A DNA stretch of 64,000 nt from Liriodendron chinense (Eukaryota; Streptophyta; Magnoliopsida; Magnoliales; Magnoliaceae): assembly GCA_003013855.2 (NCBI GenBank), contig ML058548.1, positions 1,426,001-1,490,000 on the forward strand, written 5' to 3'. Shown one piece after another: positions 1-13,144 of the stretch. The translations under genes were made by a program, and so were the position numbers. Within the stretch, counting starts at the first letter, position 1, and every line of letters begins with the position of its first letter. The notes under the pieces are model-generated. The model saw only the letters and a program-made list of their open reading frames with translations, searched no databases and was not told the DNA's origin.

Positions 1-103
1 TGCCCAATCTTGGGACATCTCTAATCTGACTAGTAATCCCAAGTCAGCCCCAAGAGAGAAAGGAGTACATGTATTAGATGGGGAGAATAATTTAAACACA
101 AAG

Positions 104-960
104 GTGGCGGGTCTCACAAAGAAGGTTGAGGCCATAGAATTGATGAGTGTTAACATGATAACCACCGGTGAGGCCGTTGAGAGTATATGTGGTATTTGTG
201 AGAGTGATGTTCACTTAACAAAAGAATGTCCAACAATCCCTGCGTTTCAAGACATCTTGCAAACTCAATCGAATGCCACAAACGCTTACCAATGCCCATT
301 TCGTGGACCAAATTCTAACTTGAATAATCCTGATTGGCGATGTAAATCAAATCTTAATGGGAGAAATGGACCCATGATAAATACAAACAATGCTTCCCAA
401 GGGCCTCCTCAAAAGAGTACTCTTGAGAATACATTGAACGCATTCATGATAGGACAAACTCAGAAAAATCAGTCCAACATGCAGGCCATGAATGAGCTTA
501 AAATTTTGGTTGAAAGAATTGAGACACACCTAGGAGTTAGGGAGTAAGGGACTGTTTTGACCTAATCTCATCCTAACCTCAAGAAACAATTGGAAACAAA
601 TACCAATTCTTCAATCCATCCTCATGTGGAACATGTTCAAGCCATCACCACTCTTAAAAGTGGTAAAACAATTGAAAAATATGAACGGGTGAAGGCCGCA
701 AGGCCTAATGATCCGGCTGATTCTAAGAGCGATGGTGAATTGAGCAATGCTCCACAAAATGAAGAGCCAGAGCGTGTGTATAAACTTATGGCCCCATTCC
801 CCCAACGTTTTGTCTCAATAAAAAGGCCAAGTGAAAATCAAGACATCCTAGAAGTCTTCCAATAAGTTCAAAACAACATTCCCTTGTTGGATGCAATTAA
901 CAAAATTCTTTCATAGGCCAAATTTCTAAAGGATTTATGTGTCGTAAAGCGTAAGAAAAA
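104..960 (+). pseudogene. Athila-like retrotransposon gag remnant
   Basis: Broken reading frames (104-547 and 590-865) encode a retrotransposon Gag C-terminal part. The zinc-knuckle-like segment CGICESDVHLTKEC is seen near residue 28 of the first frame, followed by an Asn/Gln-rich linker. The start of gag lies left of the window and the frames are separated by stops, so the gene is dead. It is followed in the same orientation by a protease remnant, as in Ty3/gypsy elements. Assignment to the Athila branch rests on the downstream protease and LTR style and is an inference. Confidence 0.6.
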
Positions 961-961
961 C

Positions 962-1440
962 GTGAATAAGAGGGCATTTTTGACGGAACAAGTGAGTGCT
1001 ATCATACAACAAAATACTTTCCCCAAATTCAAAGATCTTGGAAGCCCTACAATCTCTTGCATGATAGGTAACTTTCGAATCAATAGAGCACTTCCCGATC
1101 TAGGGGCAAGTGTTAACTTGATTCCTTACTCGTATATGAGCAACTTAGACTTGGTGAATTAAAACCCACCAAGATAGCTTTACAACTTACGAATCGCTCC
1201 GTTAGAATATCGAGAAGAGTAATTGAGGATGTGTTAGTCCAAATCGATAAGTTCTATTACTCGGTAGACTTTATCGTTTTGGATACATAAGCGGTTACAA
1301 ATGTATGCACTCAAGTTCTCATCATTCTAGGCTAACCATTCCTAGTAACCGCCAATGCTATAATCAATTGTAGGAATGGAGTGATGAAAATATCATTTGG
1401 AAACATGACAATGAAGTTGAATGTGTTTCATTTACATAAC
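962..1440 (+). pseudogene. Athila-like aspartic protease remnant
   Basis: The frame at 962-1162 contains DLGASVNLIPYS, the active-site motif of the retroviral-type aspartic protease in Athila-like Ty3/gypsy elements (DLGAS in place of DTGAS). After a frame disruption near 1,162, recognisable protease sequence goes on (LQLTNRSVRI, then IEDVLVQIDKFYYSVDF) to about 1,440, with more stops. The enzyme would process the Gag-Pol polyprotein; this copy cannot make a full product. It follows the gag remnant directly. Confidence 0.7.
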
Positions 1441-2034
1441 CAACAAGAAGATGTGGATGAGGATGAAGATGAGATCCACATGATTAGTTTCATTGATACA
1501 ATTGTGGATGATGATGAACCACCCTCAACTAAATTTTCCAAAACCTTGGAAGTTTGCTTGGCTCATTCCAAGGAAGAAATAAATTTGGATATTGATGAGG
1601 CCTTAGAAGAGCCAAATTCTAAAAACTTGATTGAGAAGACACTAATCGCTCACTTGAACAATTTTGTTTTGCAGGAACTTGATGGATTGGTGCTTGATTT
1701 GCGTATGGAGAGGCCAATTTTTGAAAGTATAGTGGTTGAGGACGTATTCCAACCTACATAAGTGGCCGAGAAGGTCCAAGTTTCCTACACTCTAGAAGAG
1801 TGTTTGGCATATTTTGAGGATTTGGATGATCCCATGATCTGTGACATTGTCAATGCCTTAAGGGAAACTTCACCGGTGCCCAAAAAGACTCATTCAATGG
1901 AGTGTAAAATTGAATTATCAATAGTGGAAGCACCGATAAAATCTGAAAATGTGAAGGCCATACCGACTTGTGAAGAAGAATGCCAAGCCTCCACATCATT
2001 TTGGTTTGTTTGGACCGAAGTGCACCATCTCTAG
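1381..2034 (+). pseudogene. Post-protease acidic spacer of Athila-like element
   Basis: Two adjoining frames (1381-1761 and 1762-2034) encode an acidic polypeptide (for example EDVDEDEDEIH and LEECLAYFEDLDDP). Such spacers lie between protease and reverse transcriptase in Athila-like elements. No reverse transcriptase, RNase H or integrase motif follows before the polypurine-like region at about 2,480, so the enzymatic half of pol is missing. I recognise no domain in the spacer itself. Confidence 0.5.
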
Positions 2035-3432
2035 GATGATCCTTACTTGAATAATTTTTTTTCTAGACAAGTTGAAAAGGAGATTTATGTTTAATGAATT
2101 CCAACCAAAGAAATTCTCCTTTCTTAACACGTGGGGTGATAACTTTGAGAAACTTGCTGAAATGTTTCAGCAGGATTTTTAATGGATTAAAATGACAAAC
2201 ATCACCCATGTGTATTCTGAAGCAGGATGGTGGATGGTATTACTGAAAAATCTTTTACTCCACCTCATAATCCTGCTAAATTCCATTCCTTTGAATGATC
2301 TTGCATATTAAGATTGACCTCCTAGTCTGACGAAGGTATAGAGTAGTTTTATTTATTTTTATTGTTTAGTTGTTTGGAGTTGCAAACTCCCGTGATCGAC
2401 TCTCTCAGGTACTCTCGTTCTCACTCTCCTTTATTTATATCATTGCTCTCATGTAATTGTTTATTACATATCTTTTTACATTGAGGACAATGCAAGATTT
2501 TAGTTGGGGGATGAGATTCCTAGATGAATCTAGCATTTTGTGACATTTTGAGCAAAATTTTGTAGTAAAATTTTTATTTTTTGTTAAATTCAAAACTCTT
2601 TTGGAAAACTTTGTTTCTATGCACTTGGGATGGTACGAGTATGAGAGAAAGAGAGATAAAGTAATTGATGTTGAAAGCCTTGAATTATCTCTAATATAAT
2701 AGTTTTCTATATGAATTCTCTTATTTATATGATCGATAGAATATGTGAACACCTTTGAGTCTAGCTCACATTACACGATTCTCATAGTTTGAAAGGATTA
2801 TGTAGATTTGTAAATTGGCCAGACTGAGATCTAACGCGTTAAGGAACCAAGCCGGGGAACTTTATCCATCCTTGTTCATGTGAAGTAAACTGAAAAGAAC
2901 GAAAGATATGGATTTCTAAAAATTCTATCTAATGTATATGAAAAAAATGGTTATCATTGAATATATGTTGAAAAATTCCAAAAAGGGCTACCTATTACCA
3001 ACCAAGGGATGGTCTACCCGTAACCAAAGCTGGAAATGGGAAGTAATATAAAAGCCGTCGAAGGAACGGTAAGGCAAATTCTTGTCATAGGCTTGTTGTT
3101 GATCTGTACACCTTTAAATCTTTAGTCTCGTTAGTACATGAAAAAGGTAATTCTGAAAATTCATGAGATGAAGATTCATTATGCACACTAGACCACACTT
3201 GTTCGGATTACTCTATTTGTCAATCAATTGGTGAGGATTCTATGTGAAACACTTATTATGTTTAGGGAGTTTATGATTTCAGTTTCATATCATTAAATTC
3301 CCTTTGAATTTCATGCTTGTATATCTTTAAGTCTATAGAAGTATAGTTTCTAAGGGAGAGTTGAGTTTTTAGAGAAGTGATTTATTTCACGCTTGTTTTG
3401 CTTGGGACTAGCAAAATGCTGGTTGGGGGGTG
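2035..3432 (+). other. 3' noncoding region and PPT of Athila-like element
   Basis: There is no coding sequence. A GAGGACAATG box followed by TTAGTTGGGGG (about 2,483-2,510) resembles a conserved block near the 3' end of Athila-like elements. A second purine tract, GGTTGGGGGG (3,421-3,430), sits just before the LTR start at 3,433 and is the likely plus-strand primer. Confidence 0.5.
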
Positions 3433-4900
3433 TGTTGAGCTCTAAATTGTGCATATTCTAACCCCATTTCATCACTCATTATGCATGGTTTGCATGTTCA
3501 AAGCACCTAACTAATGCATGTTTTATAATTGTAGGAATGAAAGAGAGACTTCATGTATTTGAAGACTAAAAGGCCACTTTGTGAAGCTACTTGATGATGA
3601 TAGAAGGTGGGCTAAAGAAAGGAAGAAGAAGCAAGGAGAAGAGAGAAAGAAAAAGTAGAAAAATGGGCTAGATCGGTCGGCCAAACAGGCCCTGACCGGT
3701 CGACCACATGGGCAACCTCCTTACATGCTTGCTGGACCAAGGCCCAGGCCAGTTCGACCGGTCGGCCATGCATTGTCAGCACATGCAGATTTTCTGCATT
3801 CGAAATTTAAGCTTCCTACTATGGCTAGGACACGCAGTTTCACGATTTTCTCACGCGGTGGAGTTCCAAAGCTATAAAAGGACACCTAGGGGTGGATCTA
3901 AAGACATCATAGAAGGCTTAGGAAGTCATTGGAGGTGAAGGAGATCGCTGTGGAGCATCTGCAACTCTTCCAACTGGGTTTTCCTATGTTTTTAGTAGTT
4001 TTTCTTTTGAGCTTTAGTTTAATCTGTTGATGGTTGTCTAAACCTCTTAGCTAGGGCTAAGAGGTGAAGCTTTTAATTGTTTACAATGTTTAATTTGAAT
4101 TAGTTTAAATACTCTTTGATTTTATGAAGAACATGTCTAATTCTAGTTTTAAATAAAGTTAGTATTTTTAGTTAATCTTTTATCTCTTGTGATTTCTTTT
4201 ACATGGGATGTTTGATTACTGAGATTTTTTAATGAGATGTTGATGGATAGGATTTTGGGTTTTAGAGATCCTAGATTCATCATGATATGTTGGATGCTAG
4301 GGGATTTTACAAACTAAGTTTCCTAAGAGCTTATCTAAAATTAAACTAGTAGGGGTTCTTATCTTTTGATTGGATCTGAGATAATTGTTTATGTATTGAT
4401 TCTAGTTCAATAGAAATTCAATTCATACTTCTAAATTAAGTCTAGTGACAATACTTGAGGAAGAATCATGAATGTGATCTTAATTATTTTGTGAAAGATT
4501 GGGCTGTGTGATTGAATACGCCCAATGCCTTAGTTGAATATGAGAGAACCATATCCATGGATGATCCATCTATGTTAGACATGTTGTGATGATTTGATTG
4601 CTTTATATTCCAACTGGATAAGGATAGAACTCCGATTCCAATTGAGTTATTGGCTTGAATGGTTTGAATTAGCATTGTGAATGATTATTAGTGGATCCTT
4701 GGCGCTCTAGTTTTTATTTCCTTGATTAAGTTTTAAAACAAATAGTTTTATGTTATTAAATTCCATCTATTAATACAAATCCAAATTTAGCCCATCCTAG
4801 TTATAAAACTTAGAATTGTTACGACAATTTCTGAGGATTGACTTCGGTCTTACCGAGATTATTACTACATCGCGGCCTTGCACTTGAGGCGAGTGAATAC
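3433..4900 (+). mobile_element. Athila-like 3' LTR (LTR-A)
   Basis: The LTR starts TGTTGAGC right after the purine tract and is homologous, in opposite orientation, to the well-bounded solo LTR at 47,895-49,438. Shared boxes are the start phrase with CATATTCTAACCCC, the central CCTCTTAGCTAGGGCTAAGAGG palindrome near 4,047, and the terminal block with ATTACTACATCGCGGCC near 4,861-4,880. It holds several GACCGGTCGGCC-type palindromes at about 3,670-3,770. The 3' edge is approximate, since the terminal bases are diverged. It belongs to the gag-protease remnant upstream. Confidence 0.7.
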
Positions 4901-5112
4901 TATACATGCTTAGACTAGGCTGTTTATTTCTTAAACCTTATGCTAGTCTTATGATTGGACCCACTTAGGCTTAGAAGCCGAAGTGTTCTTGCTTACTTAC
5001 TTTAACTTGTTAAATTGCTTAAGTAGGCGAAAAGAATTTTAAAAGGTCCCAATCACCCCCCTCTAGGATTAGCCATAATTCTAGTTGCTCTACAAGCTTC
5101 CGCACTAATACC
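4901..5112 (+). repeat. Possible copia-like LTR end fragment
   Basis: The sequence AAAAGGTCCCAATCACCCCC followed by CTCTAGGATT (about 5,040-5,070) resembles the 3' end of plant Ty1/copia LTRs. No PBS or coding region follows. The fragment separates two Athila-like LTRs. This is a pattern-memory assignment only. Confidence 0.3.
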
Positions 5113-6450
5113 CCTATACAAGTGTGTTGATCCAAAAAGGTAAAATTTCACGGAATAGTTTCGATCCATCGAAATTTGAATTCTGATGCATCGGAATGGG
5201 ATTTTGATACATAAAAAAATTAGCAATTTCAGATGTTAAAAATCTGAACTCTCTGGACAAAAACTCTGATATATCGAAACTATTCATATCAATCAAAGCA
5301 TCCATTGGAATAGTTCTGATCAATTAAAGCATCCGTCGGAATAGTTCTGATCAATTGAAGCATCCATCGGAACCGACGTAAAATGCGAAAATCTTACGCA
5401 CTTGGAGAGGCGGTGTACGATTTTTTCTATATAAAGACATCTCCATTCTCTTCCTAATCATCCTAGAAGAGTCCCAATCATTTTAGAAGTGGAGAAGATT
5501 AAAGGGGAGTTTCTACAACTCTGTTTTTTGTGTTTTTCTAGTTCTAGTTTATGTTTTTCTTAGTTTTCTTTTGAGTTTTAGTTCAACCATCTTTATGGTT
5601 GGCTAAACCTCTTAGCTAGGGCTAAGAGGTGAAGCTTATACTCATTTACAGTGCTTAGTTTAATTTAATTCAAGTACTTTAAGATTTAATGATGAACAAT
5701 ACTAGTTTTTATTTAAAATAAAGTTGATAGTTTTAGCTTAATCTTTTATCTCTCGTGATATGTTTACATGTGATGTTTTGATTGATTGAGATTGATCAAT
5801 GGGTTGTTGTTGAGAAGATTTTAAGTTGTAGAGATCTTAGATTCATCATAATGTGGTGGATGCTATGCTATCTTACAAGTTAAGTATCCTAAGTTCTTAT
5901 TTAGAACAGAACTAGGAAAGTTCATATCTTTTGCTAATTCTGAGATGGATGTCTCATTGATTGATATTGGTTTGATTGAAGTTTAATTCATGATTCTAAA
6001 TCATGTTTAGTGATAGGATTTGAGGTAGACCATGAATATGATCTTACTAGATTTGTTAAAGAATTGACTTGTGTAATTGAGTACGCCCAATGCCTTAGTT
6101 GTTAAGGGAGAACCATATCAATAATGATCCACCCATGTTAGATGTATTATTATAATCTGATTATATATTTCGATTTGATAGAGAAGGACTCCGATTCTAA
6201 TTGAGTTATCAGCTTGAATGGTCGAATCGGCATTGCTAATTGATTATAAGTGGATCCTTGGTGCTTTAGTGTTTAGTTTCCTAATTTATTTCGAAAGTAG
6301 ATAGTTTTATGTTTCTAAAATTCATTTTTAATTTAAATCCGAATTTAGATAGTTCTAGTTACTCAATTTAAAATTGTTACGAAAATCCCTGTGGACAATC
6401 TCAGTCTCACAATTGAATTATTACTGCATCACAACCTTGCACTTGGGGTC
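5113..6450 (+). mobile_element. Diverged Athila-like LTR, 5' truncated (LTR-B)
   Basis: It shares the CCTCTTAGCTAGGGCTAAGAGG box (near 5,607), the phrase GAGTACGCCCAATGCCTTAG (near 6,080) and the ending CATCACAACCTTGCACTTGGGG with LTR-A. The usual TGTT start and CCCCAT box are missing, so the 5' end is lost. Its variable segment (5,130-5,380) holds short repeats built on ATCGAA/ATCGGAA and a tandemly repeated ~33-bp phrase near 5,300-5,375. Confidence 0.6.
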
Positions 6451-7592
6451 GTAGTTTAGTTGTTTTAGTTAGTTTATTTAATAGGATATGTTTGTTTAGT
6501 ATAGTTGGTTGGGCATTGTCTTTTGTTTTTTTCAACTTGCCGCCTTAAAGAGTTTCAAGCATATGGTTATTCATCGTCTCAGGTACTCTCTGTCCTCTAT
6601 TGGTTACATTTCAGTTGTTCTCATGTTAATTTTATTGCTTGATATTTTTACATGGAGGACAATGTGTCATTTAGGTTGGGGGTGGGGTTTTCTTTGAAAC
6701 ATTTCTTCAATTGTGCTGAAATTTACTGTTTTTAAGCTGAAATTTTAGGCTAATTTTTTTTAGAAGATTGACGTTTCTGTATTTATGTTGAATTGAAGTA
6801 GCTTGAATGATTAGAATAATAAGGTACTTTGTAATTTGGAAGTTGAAGTCTAGAAACTAGTATATATGTTGTAGAAATCTAAGTGAGTTCTTTTCATTAA
6901 AATTCTTATGAAAGTTGTAAACATTGATGAATCATGAATTTCACAATACACATCTGACTTACATTACTAAGATTAAGTTTGGCAGCTTATATGTTAACTC
7001 GATGATTACTTAGAGTGCTAGGAACCAAGCTTAATGAACCTTCATTGAAAAAGAAGACATAAGAATACATCGAAAAGAGCTACCTATTATTAAAAGAATA
7101 AAAGGAAATTCTCCAAGGAAAGAAGAAAAAGAAGAATGAAATATATGGACTATAAGAAGAAGAATTACAAAAAGAAGGAAATAGTGTGAAATCCGTCAAT
7201 GTGAAAAAAAAATGATTGAAACGAACGATTACTAAAGTACGATTCAAGGCCTTGGTTGATCTGGTCACTCTTGGCTTTATTGTTATCATTATGGTAGAAA
7301 ATTTAACCCTTGTTGATGTTAAGTTAGATTTCACTAAGCACAGTGGTTTTTAATGTTTGTGATTTTTCCATTAGTTGATTAGTGAATTGAACTCAATGAC
7401 GGATTAGTGCTAAGTATGATGGAATCTAGACGGATGTTATCCATAAACTTTGTGCCTTGAAATTCTGATATTGGGTTGATTTTAAGATGCATGAATATAC
7501 ATAATGAACTCTTCTAAAAAAAAATTTTGATCTTGGATTCTTGAAAATCTTTTGCATATTTTACTCGAGACTAGAAAAATGCCAGTTGGGAG
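6451..7592 (+). other. Noncoding internal remnant of Athila-like element
   Basis: A second copy of the GAGGACAATG...TTGGGGG block (about 6,655-6,682) marks this as the 3' internal part of an Athila-like element. It ends at a short purine stretch (CAGTTGGGAG) before LTR-C. No gag or pol is present. The only open frames are short and A/T-biased and not credible genes. Confidence 0.5.
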
Positions 7593-8790
7593 TGTTTTAA
7601 GTGCTAAATATTGCATATTTAACCCCTATTTTTCAATGCTTTCCCATACAAATTCATGATCAATTGGGTTAATTAAATGTGTTTTCCATATGTAGGAAAG
7701 ATTGGAAGGTTCAAGAGAATTCGAGCTAAAGGTGATATTTAAAGCCCAAGAAAGATCAAGAGTGGAGATTTGAAGCTCAAAAGATGATGATCAAGCATGT
7801 GGATGAATCAAGGAGGAAGATTGACGAACCATGTTTGAAAAAAAGTAGAGAAATGAAGAAATCAAGTTAAAATAGCAAGAAAAGGCCAAAACTGTAGGAC
7901 TATAAGTCAAAATTTAGGAATTCAGAACATGACCCTGCTCGATAGTGCCGAGAAAGGTTGGACAGAAACACTTGGCAGTGCTGAGCGAGCATAATTTTTA
8001 AGGTGCAATTTTGCTTGATTTTGCGAAAATCGGTGAAATCCTATAAAAACCTAAGGTCGGTGGGAAGTTTTCTATATAAGGAGGTGCTCTACACGTCCCA
8101 AATTATATAGGAATAAAGGAGAGGGAGATGAACTCGAGGGTGGAGCAGATCCACGTCAAAATTTTCAGTTTTTTAGTTTTTAGTTTTCGTTTTCTGTTTT
8201 TATGTTAAGATTTAGTTTTGTCATGACAATGGTGAACTAATCTCTTAGCAAGGACTAAGAGGTGACATTTTAGATGAATTTTAATGTTTAATTCAGTTTT
8301 GATTCAATGAATTAGGTTTTTATTGATGGATAATTAATTGTTTTAATTGGATTCTTAGTATTGGTAAAGGGTTTGATTTGTAAAATTCCTTAATCTGTCT
8401 TAGACTATGGGCACAATAGACACTTGGAATTCCCCACAGTCAAATAACTAAATCTTCATGAGAAATCATGCAATTATGTTCTTAATCTTATTTGGATTTT
8501 GAATTATGGTTTAATAGCTTTATATCCCGATTACAGGGATTAGAATTTCTGCTCTAGTTGAGTTATTGAAGTCGAATTGCTGAATTGATATTATTATCTA
8601 TCTAGAGTGTTTCCTTGGCACTCTAGTTTTCTTTGATATTGATTTTTCCTTACGAAATACAAATTCTCTTAGATTAGTTTAGTTTATCCTAGTTGTAGTT
8701 GTGTTTATGAATTGCTCTCTTTTTAGTCCCTAACGATCGACCTTATATTCACCGAGTTACTATATTATTTCACAACCTTATACTTGGGGT
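7593..8790 (+). mobile_element. Diverged Athila-like LTR (LTR-C)
   Basis: It starts TGTTTTAAGTGCTAAATATT after the purine tract and ends near CACAACCTTATACTTGGGG. It retains a CTCTTAGCAAGGACTAAGAGG version of the family's palindromic box near 8,240. It is strongly diverged from LTR-A and LTR-B and has a different variable segment (AGTGCCGAG and AGTGCTGAGCGAG phrases near 7,940-7,990). Its end is fused to the Del-like LTR that follows. Confidence 0.55.
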
Positions 8791-11459
8791 TTTCCAACAC
8801 CAAACCATGGACCCCATGAGGCTTTAGGGACCCATCAAGTCCGTTCAGAAAAATCAGATTATAAAGAAACTCGTTCAACGTGATTTCACCATTGATGCTC
8901 CAATTATCTCCTTTCTTTGGCAGGACACTGCACCGTTCATATATTAGCCCCACTCCTTAATCAAAGCCATCCAAAAGGTGGGCCTTAATAGCAGAAGACC
9001 ATCCCCGTGGATGGATCACACTCATGCAATCAAATAGAGCTAAGATGAGGATGTTTATCTTAAGCCTGAGTTACAAGTGAGTGAAGCTTAACACCATAAC
9101 TAATTATCTGATTAATTGTAGAATCATTTGGAAATCGGGCCGAGGGCTGTAAATAGCCCCTCCCCCTTAGTTAGCCCTTTCGTTTTCGAGAAATAAAAAA
9201 GCGAGAGAGAGTGCGAGTTTCTGAGTTGTGCCTCGCTTAGTGATCGACCCAAGTTATTGATTTGAGTTAGGCCATGTTCGAGCATTTGGTATGAGTCCAA
9301 GTTTTGTGGGAGTCCTAAGGAGAGAAGCGGAAGAAGATTCGATCATTCAAGATGGGGGTTATCTAGTGTCAAGTCGACTCAATTACTTTCCTCTGAGTCT
9401 AGCAGATTTGTTAGGCCTAGATTGTATCTCCTTCGGTTGGCCATTTCAACACAAAGAGAGTCTCGTCTAGCTCTATTTGAGGTAATCTCCCAACCTCTTT
9501 CGTTTTGGTTTTAAAACCAAGCCACTTTATTTTGCACTGAGTTAACTCGGTTAATGCCTGAGCTGCAAATGGTCGCTGTTTGATGTTGAGTTTGACTCAA
9601 TGAATTGTACTTAAACCAAATAACTTGGGGTTCAACAAATGAGTCAGCAACTTAGTTTAGAATCGAGTTTCGGAGCCATTTTTCCTTTAAAAAGTCACCT
9701 AGTCACTAATTCGATGACTTAGTGCATGTTGTTTTTTTAAGGATGAATATGACTCGATTTGGACCTATTTGGGGTTCAATTTTCTCGAAGGTTTCTCTGT
9801 GGAGGGCTGATTTAAGACATAAGCTTGACTTTTGGGACCAAGTTAGACTGAGTCAATGATTACGTGAGTTGGCTCTTTGTTTACATCTTACTTAGCTCAA
9901 TAAAAGAATGAATTAGGGCTAATTTATGTTTAATTTCATTTTTGAATCGATTTAGTTATAGGAAAATATCTTTTCCCTAATTTGGAATCCCTCCTTTTCA
10001 ATTTATTCGGGTTGAGACAATTGAGTCTCCCCATAAGGTGAGTCAACGGTATTAGAATGTAATTTTAGCTCAACTCAATTGAATATTAACTTACTACTTA
10101 GATGCAAAATTCTGAATGTTTTAGGTATAGATCTTCTTTGTTCAAGAGGATTAAGATTAAGCCGGGTTAGATTAGATTCGAATTTACTTGGATTTGAGGT
10201 GAGTTATCCTCTAAACTTTAATTTGGAGAATTAATTAGAGTCAAATTAATAGTCAATTAATGGTTATTGAATACACATTAGATTGGTTAACATGGGGCTT
10301 GTGTCTCTCCTAGGGGCTACTTACAAATATATCTAATGACGTCCAATTTAGACCAAATTCAAGAGCCCTTCAAAGCAACTCAAGTAAGTGAGATAATTGA
10401 CCTCTTAACCCATTCAATTAAACTTAATTGAGGTTAATTTGTTGATCTAGATGTGAAAAATTGGATTTCCCCAACTTTCCTTACTTAGATATATACCCAA
10501 TTATGTGCATTAGAATTTATTTAATCCTAACCATCCATATGTGGTATTTTAGGTTAGATTAGGTTCTTTGAGTTCTTTAGTAATCTCTAGTCAAGTAAGA
10601 AGCGAATCCACACCCAAGTTGAGGATACCCTTCATGCTTTCCACCTTTGTAATAGTATAGTTTACTTTTCCTTTTGATTTGTTAATTTTCCTAATCTAAT
10701 GTTCATAACTACATTACGTATATGATCTAATACTAAAGTGAACTTAAAATGTGAATTTCAGTTTGAATAATTCTTTACATGTGTGCATTTGATTATTGTT
10801 AATTCCTTACATGTTGTAGATTTTAATTTGAGTATTCTTACATGTCTATATTTTAACATGTTTTCTGCTATTTTATTAGGGAATTAGATTTCTCTAATTT
10901 AATGAATGGAGTATATTGCTTGTGGAATGATGATGGTGATGTATTTGAAAGAATTGATGGGATATACATACATGGGAGTTGGGACTGATGTGTAATTTTG
11001 GTGGTGACACTTTGAAATGGAATGGATGTTGTGGATTGCCACATTGTTGAAGGGATGAGTTATATGAGAACCTTTCTTTGTATGGTGGTGGACATGTCAT
11101 TGGCATTTTACCTTGAATTAGTGGCTCCATTTGTGTAGGAATTAAACAGAATTTGGTTGTAGACTTTACCATTTGTGTGGATCCTTTGTGCCTAAGTGGC
11201 TTGTGGGTTGAACCCTTATTTGTGTCTTTAAATGGATGTTGTGCCAAATGTGGCTTGTGGGAGGAACCCTTTGTTGGATTTATGTATAAATTTGTGACTA
11301 CTTTATGGATCATGATTTGGGCAACCCACCAGTTGTAGAGGTTTTACATAAATGGATTGTTTGCAAATTGGACTAATCATGCATTCATGACATACGAACT
11401 TTACCGGGTAGCTAGTCATTGTGAGCTCGTACCTTTGTGTATTTTTACTGGTGACCAAT

Positions 11460-12828
11460 TGTAGACACCCCACCTTCGGCTACAATGTTGGTAGAGATAG
11501 CTGAATGAATGGAGGACCATACCGCCGAATCCCATGTCCAAACCCAGCCAAACTCACCCTTGTAAGCCCAAATCCATAGCCCAGCTCAAGCCTGAACCCA
11601 GTCAACTCACCCCTAAACATCAGCCCGAAAAACCCCCCATAAGAAAAACCAGTCAAAAAATCCCAAAAAAGTCAAGCTTGGTGAGTCAACCTGCTGAGTC
11701 AAATCACCAAGTCAACCCACTGAGTCAAATCGCCGTGTCAACCCATCTTCCAAGCCCAGTTAACTCACCGAGTTCCAAATCGCAGCCTCGGAGCAGGTCC
11801 GTACTACCGAACCTGGGGATTTTCTGCTTCAAGTTCGGAGGCCGTATGCTCCGAACCCGAAGCAGAACGGCCGTACGAGCGGCCCCTTAGGTGCCGCCCA
11901 AACTTATTTACGGGTTCTGCCACTGCCCACTGTTATAAATACCCCATTCCCTCTCCTGTTTCAGCAATCCCTTAAGCCCCAGAGCGATCCCATTAATTTC
12001 GAGCCCATCTCCACCCTTTTAGCCCATTTTTCCACCGAGGAGAGCCCGAGTGAGAAGAGTCTAGCCCTGGTCCAACCCAGCCTGACCCCGGTCTAAGCCT
12101 CCCAAGCCACCCAAGTCTTAATCTAGCCACTCGAAGCAGACCCTTGCGACAACTCCGTCCATCTAGCTACTCTTTTACCAGCATCATCTCATTTGCATCT
12201 AGCATAAGTGCAACATTTACTTTTCTTCCAACCCCCTTGCTTACCATGTCACTACAAGCACTTTGATTATTCAAACACACAGCATGCATCCCGCATAAAG
12301 CACCTGTCAGTTCGAGCATATACTCTAGGCTTGCCTGTTAATGGAAACCTGCCCATCAGAAACTTTTACTGTTCAGACCTGCATTCATGCATCATGTCAT
12401 CTATGAGAATGTACGAGGATTAAATCAGACTTTCAAGTATTAGTTCGATTCTGTGAAGTAGAGACCGTACTTCGATACGGGCAGTCTGTGGGGTGCTTAA
12501 CCTCTTCCCACCCTGTAACCGTGATCCCTTTTCTCGAATCTCTGGCAGCAGATCAAAATGAGTCATTTTAGGGGAAGGAATCTTCGGATTCCCTTCTCTA
12601 ACGTTTCTACGGGGTCTAGCCGACTGTAGATTCGAAGTAACTGGCTAGTGGCAACTCTGGTCTTATACGAACTCATCCAACATATCCAGCTTAACGCGAC
12701 AACCGATGAAAAGCCCTCGAGAATAAGGCAAGCTAGTGGCAAAAACGACGATTCGCGCGCACACACCCCTCTTCCTTTTCCGAAAGGAAGGGAGAACGTT
12801 CGGGAGCGCTGAACGGCGAGCGTCCACA
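11460..12828 (+). mobile_element. Solo LTR of the Tat/Ogre-like family
   Basis: It starts TGTAGACACCCC and ends GGTCCACA-like (CGTCCACA), matching the LTRs of E1, E2 and E3. The flanks are CCAAT (11,455-11,459) and CGAAT (12,829-12,833), a 5-bp target duplication with one mismatch. The Del-like LTR resumes on both sides. It lacks the ~147-bp internal duplication found in the E1 and E3 LTRs, so it belongs to the older subfamily with E2. It is a product of LTR-LTR recombination. Confidence 0.85.
11877..11941 (+). promoter_or_regulatory. Palindromic module and TATA box of solo LTR
   Basis: GAGCGGCC-N7-TGCCGCCC (11,877-11,899) follows CCGTAC. A TATAAATA box begins at 11,934, exactly 34 bp downstream. 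The arrangement is the same in all five LTRs of this family in the window. The TATA assignment is firm by pattern; the role of the palindrome is inferred. Confidence 0.65.
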
Positions 12829-13144
12829 CGAATACTATGCGACCATCCTTTTCAATGGTGGGTTTTACACCCAATCGCAAGCTGGATGTGCATATCCCTA
12901 AGTCTGAGTGCATTTCATGCATACATGCATTTAAAGATGACTATACTTATGAATTGTTGTTGTGTTGTATGTTATATTTTAATATTATTCTTAACTATTA
13001 TGATGGTTGGTAAATCTTAGGGTGCATTTCTCATTGAGATGGTCACACATGGAGTACTATGTGTAATTACACCAACATGTAATGTAGATGATGGTCACGT
13101 ACATGCAGATGCGGAACAGAATGATAATGCTAGGGATAAATGGT

